From NCBI GenBank assembly GCA_946481265.1, contig CAMLNE010000147.1, positions 1 through 9,935 of the forward strand: a stretch of 9,935 bases of DNA, in the 5' to 3' direction. The DNA is from an uncultured Panacagrimonas sp. (lineage in GTDB: Bacteria; Pseudomonadota; Gammaproteobacteria; Nevskiales; Nevskiaceae). The notes beneath the pieces are model-generated. The model saw nothing but the letters and a program-made list of their open reading frames with translations. It was not told the origin of the DNA and did no database searches. This document shows positions 6,869 to 9,935 of this stretch, piece by piece. A program made the translations under genes and the position numbers. Position 1 is the stretch's first letter; every line of letters starts with the position of its first letter.

Positions 6869-7956
6869 GCACGCGGGCCGCGTCGCCACGCGAGCGCTAC
6901 CAGGCCGACCTCGCCGAACCCGGCTTCGTGCCCGATGCCGCGCAGGCGGCGGCGGTCGAGGCCCTGCAGAAGATCTACGAGACGCTGCGGGCCAAGCGGC
7001 CGCGGCGCGGCCTGATCAGCCGGCGCCTGCGCTGGCCAAGGGTCCCCGGGCTCTACCTGTGGGGTGGCGTCGGTCGCGGCAAGACCCACCTGATGGACGC
7101 GTTCTACGAATCGCTGCCCGCCCGGCACAAGCTGCGCACGCATTTCCATCGCTTCATGCTCGACGTCCACGAGCAGCGCCGCCGCTACCCCGACGCGCGC
7201 GACCCGCTCAAGCGCGTGGCCGACGACATCGCAGCGCGCGTGCGGGTGGTCTGCTTCGACGAGTTCTACGTCTCCGACATCGCCGACGCGATGATCCTGG
7301 GCCGCCTGTTCAAGTACCTGTTCGCGCATGGCGTCACGCTGGTGGCAACCAGCAATTGCGCGCCTGACGATCTGTACCGGAATGGCCTGCAGCGCGCCAA
7401 CTTCCTGCCCGCCATCGAGATGCTCAAGGCCAACGTCGCCGTGCTCAACGTGGATGGCGGCGTCGACTACCGCCTGCGCGCGCTGACGCGCGCCGAGCTC
7501 TACCACTGGCCGAACGACGCGCGTGCCGACGAAGTGTTTGCGAGCGCCTTCGAGGACATCGCGCCGGAGCCGGGACGCCGCGGCGTCGACATCGAGATCC
7601 ACGGCCGCAAGCTGAAAGTCCGCCGGCTGGCCGAGGGCGTGGCCTGGTTCGATTTCGCGCAGTTGTGCGAGGGGCCGCGCGCGGCGGCCGACTACATCGA
7701 ACTCGCGCGCGAGCACCACACCGTGCTGATCTCGGGCATCCCGCAGCTCACCGTCGAGCGCGAGGACCCCGCGCGGCGCTTCATCAACCTGGTCGACGAG
7801 TTCTACGACCGCGGCGTCAAGCTGCTGCTGGCGGCGGACGTTCCACAGGAGCGGCTCTACACCGGTCGCAAGCTGCAGTTCGAATTCCGCCGCACCCGCT
7901 CGCGGCTGGTCGAGATGCAGACGCAGGAATACCTGGCACAGCCGCATAAACCGTAG
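6865..7956 (+). CDS. zapE: Cell division ATPase ZapE (AFG1-like)
   Basis: A 363-residue ATPase of the AFG1/ZapE family. In E. coli ZapE binds FtsZ and destabilises Z-ring polymers in late division; mitochondrial relatives act in protein quality control. Walker A is GGVGRGKT (residues 67-74), preceded by GLYLWG as usual in the family. The Walker A lysine (Lys73) is followed by THLMDAFY. RTHFHRFMLDVH (91-102) is a ZapE hallmark. Walker B is VVCFDE (128-133), followed by FYVSDIADAMIL. ATSN (161-164) is the sensor region, followed by DDLYRNGLQRANFLPAI. The length is normal. The start is the ATG at 6865, overlapping the acyltransferase stop by 4 bp. A small GCCG/CGGC hairpin (7958-7969) follows the TAG, and beyond it the repeat region begins. 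Confidence 0.95.
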   Translation: MSTRAASPRERYQADLAEPGFVPDAAQAAAVEALQKIYETLRAKRPRRGLISRRLRWPRVPGLYLWGGVGRGKTHLMDAFYESLPARHKLRTHFHRFMLDVHEQRRRYPDARDPLKRVADDIAARVRVVCFDEFYVSDIADAMILGRLFKYLFAHGVTLVATSNCAPDDLYRNGLQRANFLPAIEMLKANVAVLNVDGGVDYRLRALTRAELYHWPNDARADEVFASAFEDIAPEPGRRGVDIEIHGRKLKVRRLAEGVAWFDFAQLCEGPRAAADYIELAREHHTVLISGIPQLTVEREDPARRFINLVDEFYDRGVKLLLAADVPQERLYTGRKLQFEFRRTRSRLVEMQTQEYLAQPHKP

Positions 7957-7987
7957 CGCCGGTTTCGGCAGCCCGCCTGAAAGGCTG

Positions 7988-8011
7988 AAAGCTAAAAGGA
8001 AAGCTAAAAGG
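7988..8011. repeat. 12-bp tandem duplication at the left end of element A1
   Basis: AAAGCTAAAAGG occurs twice back to back (7988-7999, 8000-8011). The second copy runs into the left inverted repeat of element A1. Just before it, CTGAAAGG/CTGAAAGC is a looser 8-bp doublet. Confidence 0.85.
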
Positions 8012-8116
8012 GGCCAGGCTCGATATTTTTGACGAACTTTGAGACGGACCTTTTCCGTGGACAAGGGTCTCGATAGCTGCTCCGGATGCCTCCTTATTCG
8101 AGCCTGGCCCCTTTTT
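8006..8116. mobile_element. Element A1: 111-bp inverted-repeat (MITE-like) element
   Basis: The left end AAAAGGGGCCAGGCTCGA (8006-8023) is the exact reverse complement of 8098-8115, an 18-bp perfect terminal inverted repeat, followed by a fifth T at 8116. The core can fold further: GAGAC (8041-8045) pairs with GTCTC (8067-8071). From 8031 to 8116 it matches 8518-8603 with 2 differences in 86 bases. It codes for nothing. Small size, inverted ends and several copies fit a non-autonomous element mobilised in trans. From memory, GC-rich gammaproteobacteria carry similar GGGGCCAG/GGGGTCAG-type ends near REP-associated (Y1) transposase genes, but no transposase is in this window, so that link is inference. 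As RNA the ends would form a long stem with a U tract on either strand, so it could also stop transcription from zapE and addA. Confidence 0.75.
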
Positions 8117-8135
8117 AAGCCTGGCCTCTTTTTAA
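8102..8135. repeat. 17-bp tandem duplication at the right end of element A1
   Basis: GCCTGGCCCCTTTTTAA (8102-8118) is followed directly by the same 17 bases with one change, C8110 to T8127 (8119-8135). The second copy is a decayed extra right end. Confidence 0.85.
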
Positions 8136-8259
8136 AGTCCCAGCGCATATCCACCGTGCGCTACGACACCTCGACCAGGCGGTCCGCCTCGGCGAAATAC
8201 AGCGCTCCGCGGACTTCGTGGCCTGGCCGTAGCGCGGCCATCAACCGCACGTACTCCTG
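8130..8259. repeat. 130-bp direct repeat, distal copy of the addA 3' end
   Basis: This stretch matches 8663-8792 at a constant offset of 533 with 4 mismatches in 130 (8138, 8156, 8159, 8223). It covers the addA stop region plus about 30 bp beyond it. The match ends sharply at 8259, where the sequence turns into element B at 8263. Confidence 0.92.
8161..8259 (-). pseudogene. Stranded fragment of the addA 3' end (last 32 codons and stop)
   Basis: On the minus strand this reads QEYVRLMAALRPGHEVRGAL and on to VEVS and a TAG stop, the same as the end of the neighbouring helicase-nuclease gene except for Gly in place of Ser (codon change from C8223 versus T8756). It has no start codon or upstream coding sequence, because its 5' side is element B. 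It lacks all nuclease catalytic residues except the tyrosine of the QxxxY motif. It is a by-product of duplication rather than a gene. Confidence 0.9.
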
Positions 8260-8262
8260 AGC

Positions 8263-8350
8263 AAAAGGGGCCAGGCTCGATATTTCTGACGATTGTAGAA
8301 ATGTCAGGCTGACCGTTTTCGTGCACAGATCTCGGTAGCTGCCCTGGACG
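8263..8350. mobile_element. Element B: diverged, right-truncated relative of element A
   Basis: It starts with the same 18-bp left end as A1 (8263-8280). It then follows the A core loosely: TATTTCTGACGA for TATTTTTGACGA, later CTCGGTAGCTGC shared exactly with A2, then GGACG. About six extra bases lie near 8297-8310, including the small palindrome GTCAGGCTGAC (8303-8313). No right end with TCGAGCCTGGCCCC is found, so the copy is truncated or replaced after about 8350. The right limit is approximate. Confidence 0.6.
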
Positions 8351-8477
8351 CGGCGGAGAAGCGCCGGCGGCGGCCGTCATAGGCGAGCTGCTGTCATCCG
8401 GGCCCTGACCAGATTGGATGCGAAGCACACGCGTATAGGCATCGCCTCGCCACGCTCGCTCGCGGCCTCGAACAAGT
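8351..8477. other. Unassigned 127-bp spacer between element B and element A2
   Basis: It is GC-rich, with no gene and no match to the rest of the window that I can see. A short hairpin AGGC/GCCT lies at 8437-8447, and 8450-8469 is rich in GCTCG. It may be the interior of a longer version of element B or an unrelated insertion. Confidence 0.4.
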
Positions 8478-8603
8478 AAAAGGGGCCAGGCTCGATATTT
8501 TCAGGCTCGATATTTTTGACGAACTTTGAGACGGACCTTTTCCGTGGACAAGGGTCTCGGTAGCTGCTCCGGACGCCTCCTTATTCGAGCCTGGCCCCTT
8601 TTT
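8478..8603. mobile_element. Element A2: second near-identical copy of the 111-bp element
   Basis: It has the left end AAAAGGGGCCAGGCTCGA at 8478-8495 and the right end TCGAGCCTGGCCCCTTTT at 8585-8602. It is 126 bp because 15 bases of the left end are doubled: CAGGCTCGATATTTT occurs at 8487-8501 and again at 8502-8516. The core differs from A1 only at G8560 (A8073) and C8574 (T8087). As in A1, a copy of the addA 3' end follows a little further on. Confidence 0.75.
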
Positions 8604-8636
8604 CCCTTTTTCTTTATTCGAGCCTGGCCCCTTTTT
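8581..8636. repeat. Duplicated right end of element A2
   Basis: The 23 bases at 8581-8603 (starting TTATTCGAGCC, ending CCCCTTTTT) recur exactly at 8614-8636, 33 bases on, with the T-rich linker CCCTTTTTCT between them. The second copy is followed by AAGC, the same four bases that follow the right end of A1 (8117-8120). Confidence 0.88.
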
Positions 8637-8662
8637 AAGCTTGCGGAATTCGGTGAAGAACC

Positions 8663-8792
8663 TTTTAAAGCCCCAGCGCATATCCACCATGTGCTACGAC
8701 ACCTCGACCAGGCGGTCCGCCTCGGCGAAATACAGCGCTCCGCGGACTTCGTGGCTTGGCCGTAGCGCGGCCATCAACCGCACGTACTCCTG
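8663..8792. repeat. 130-bp direct repeat, proximal copy within addA
   Basis: This is the partner of 8130-8259. It contains the end of the live addA gene and 31 bp beyond its stop. The 26 bases between the last element end and this repeat (8637-8662) have no counterpart in the distal unit. Confidence 0.92.
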
Positions 8793-9935
8793 CACCTGCG
8801 CGCGGTAGGCCGCGCTCGCCTGCGCCACGTAGTCGGCATGGCGGTCCGCGGCCAGGGGCTGGGCGCTGGTCTTGTAATCGATCACCCACAGCTGCCCGTC
8901 GTCGTCCTCGAAGCAGCGGTCGATCACCGCGGATATCCAGCGACCCTCGCGCAGACCGGCCAGCGCGAACTCGGAGCGCGCCCAGGGCTTGGGCGATACC
9001 AGCCAGCGGCCCTGCGCGGATGCCAGCGTGCGTCCGAGCAGCTCGATCACGCGCCCGACGGCAGCTTCCACCAGCGGCTCGGGCATGCCGCGGCGACGCA
9101 GGCCGGCGGCCATCGAGCCGCGCTTCGATGTACCGGCGTCGGCCCAGGCCGCAAGCCCCTCGCCGGCGATGCGCTGCATCGCCTCGTGGTAGAGCGTGCC
9201 GACCAGCTGCGCGTACAGGTCACCCTCGTCGCGCTTGCTCTGCGGTTCTTCCTGCGCGGTGAGCACGGCCTCGCTCGGCCGCAGCGTGCGTACCTCGGCC
9301 GGCCGGTACAGGCCCGTGTCGTGCGGCAGGCGCGTCCCCGGCGGCAGGCGCGGTGCGCGCGGCGGCTCGCGCGACGACGCGGTGTCCGCCGGGGCCGGGG
9401 GCGGCGTGTCGACCGACGGCGGCGCATCGACCTGCGCGCGGATCACCGGCTCCAGCGCGCCCGCGAAGGAATTGGACTTCAGGCTCGCGGCGCCGGTCTG
9501 CGCGTCGCGTTCGACCGACAGGTACAGCGTCGCCGTGCGCCGTGCGCGGGTGACCGCCACGTAGAGCAGGCGCAGCGCCTCGTTGCGCCGCGATTCGCAG
9601 TGCAGGCCGTGCACGAAATCGTAGGCGCGGTGCGCCGGGTCATGGACCGCCTGCTGCGGTGACCAGGCCTCGTCCGGACGCGGCACCAGCAGGGTCGCAT
9701 CGCCGTGTTCGAGCAGGTGCAGGGGCGGTGCCTCCTCCGCCCGGGTGCCGCGGTTGAGGCCGACCAGCAGCACGTGGTCGAACTCCAGGCCCTTGGCCTT
9801 GTGGATGGTCATGAGCTGGACCTGGCCCTCGCGCGGCGCCGCGTACAGCTCGCCGAGCCGGCGTTCGAGCCGCTGCAGGTCGCGGATGCCGCCGCCGCGC
9901 GTCTCCTCGCGCAGGCAGCGCAGCGCCTGGCGCAC
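8694..9935 (-). CDS. addA: AddA-type helicase-nuclease, C-terminal part (partial)
   Basis: This is the last 413 codons of a UvrD-type (superfamily 1) helicase fused to a RecB-family nuclease, which processes double-strand breaks for recombination. The 5' end is beyond the window. Visible residues 38-63 (VQLMTIHKAKGLEFDHVLLVGL) are helicase motif V; 119-133 (EALRLLYVAVTRARR) are motif VI. A Pro/Ala-rich linker (about 165-215) leads to the nuclease: GTLYHEA with His250, SEF with Glu322, VIDRCFEDDDGQLWVIDYKT with Asp339, Asp353, Tyr354 and Lys355, then QVQEYVRLM with the QxxxY motif. This is the complete PD-(D/E)xK set in the order seen in AddA, including the closing GALYF. I prefer AddA to RecB on the look of the C-terminus, but the missing N-terminus and neighbours prevent certainty. 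The last 32 codons are duplicated downstream at 8161-8259. Confidence 0.88.
   Translation of the reverse strand: MRQALRCLREETRGGGIRDLQRLERRLGELYAAPREGQVQLMTIHKAKGLEFDHVLLVGLNRGTRAEEAPPLHLLEHGDATLLVPRPDEAWSPQQAVHDPAHRAYDFVHGLHCESRRNEALRLLYVAVTRARRTATLYLSVERDAQTGAASLKSNSFAGALEPVIRAQVDAPPSVDTPPPAPADTASSREPPRAPRLPPGTRLPHDTGLYRPAEVRTLRPSEAVLTAQEEPQSKRDEGDLYAQLVGTLYHEAMQRIAGEGLAAWADAGTSKRGSMAAGLRRRGMPEPLVEAAVGRVIELLGRTLASAQGRWLVSPKPWARSEFALAGLREGRWISAVIDRCFEDDDGQLWVIDYKTSAQPLAADRHADYVAQASAAYRAQVQEYVRLMAALRPSHEVRGALYFAEADRLVEVS

Larger units (their letters stand above)
7957..8693. other. 737-bp repeat-rich intergenic region between convergent zapE and addA
   Basis: There is no intact gene. It holds two near-identical 111-bp inverted-repeat elements, one diverged relative, duplicated element ends, and a stranded copy of the addA 3' end, all listed separately. 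Short runs open to translation exist on both strands but cross the repeats and look like no protein. About 127 bp (8351-8477) remain unassigned. A/T runs in the element ends make it visibly less GC-rich than the flanking genes. Confidence 0.85.

Noticed and set aside
8039..8260. Small open frame across element A1 and the addA fragment
   Set aside because: It starts inside the repeat core and runs antisense through the addA tail. The same start region recurs in A2 with a different ending, so it simply reflects the repeat.
8006..8636. CRISPR array or integron attC sites, suggested by repeats near a tyrosine recombinase gene
   Set aside because: Copies are few, irregularly spaced and end in inverted repeats; there are no uniform spacers, cas genes, integrase-type core sites (RYYYAAC/GTTRRRY) or cassettes. 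XerD here is the housekeeping enzyme.
8637..8655. AAGCTT and GAATTC sites close together, resembling a cloning linker
   Set aside because: Two six-base sites within about 20 bp are not enough to infer vector sequence, and the flanks are native repeats and the addA tail.
8394..8690. Minus-strand 98-residue open frame with internal repeats (KKGPGSNKE)
   Set aside because: The peptide repeats come from the duplicated element ends read in one frame and no protein family is suggested.

Overview
The window comes from a GC-rich gram-negative bacterium. Lipoprotein signal peptides with clear lipoboxes, a periplasmic DsbC-type isomerase, the xerD-dsbC pairing known from gammaproteobacteria, ZapE and a glutathione reductase all point to a proteobacterium. 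A member of the Xanthomonadaceae/Lysobacteraceae is my best guess, but that is an inference from gene content and style, not a database match. Most of the window is ordinary chromosome. The accessory part is about 0.75 kb of repeats at 7957-8693.

Layout, left to right. (1) 1-2430, plus strand: the end of an ABC-2 exporter ATPase, its six-helix permease, and a lipoprotein zinc peptidase of the predicted-aminopeptidase family (COG4324/PF10023 type). The genes are packed or overlapping, so probably one transcript. (2) 2516-3871, plus strand: glutathione reductase (gor) behind a good ribosome binding site. (3) 3950-4783 and 5103-6092, minus strand: a lipoprotein form of the disulfide isomerase DsbC, preceded by the tyrosine recombinase XerD. 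They are separated by 319 bp rich in inverted repeats. gor and dsbC converge on a small hairpin. (4) 6128-7956, plus strand, divergent from xerD: a PlsC-like acyltransferase overlapping the division ATPase gene zapE by 4 bp. (5) 7957-8693: no intact gene, but a nest of repeats. (6) 8694-9935, minus strand: the C-terminal part of an AddA-type helicase-nuclease running off the right edge.

The repeat nest lies between the convergent genes zapE and addA. Its core is a roughly 111-bp element with perfect 18-bp terminal inverted repeats (AAAAGGGGCCAGGCTCGA and its reverse complement). It is present as two near-identical copies (8006-8116 and 8478-8603) and one diverged, right-truncated relative (8263-about 8350). 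Each near-identical copy is followed by a copy of the same 130 bp, which carries the last 32 codons and stop of addA. One copy belongs to the live gene (8663-8792). The other (8130-8259) is a stranded fragment. All four ends of the two good elements also carry short local tandem duplications. This looks like a small non-autonomous, probably transposase-dependent repeat that has driven or accompanied a duplication of a gene tail. It is the part most worth following up.

Functionally, gor and dsbC both concern thiol redox, one cytosolic and one periplasmic. xerD, zapE and addA concern chromosome segregation, division and double-strand break repair. I see no evidence that these are more than neighbours, and no defence system, CRISPR array, tRNA or rRNA gene in the window.
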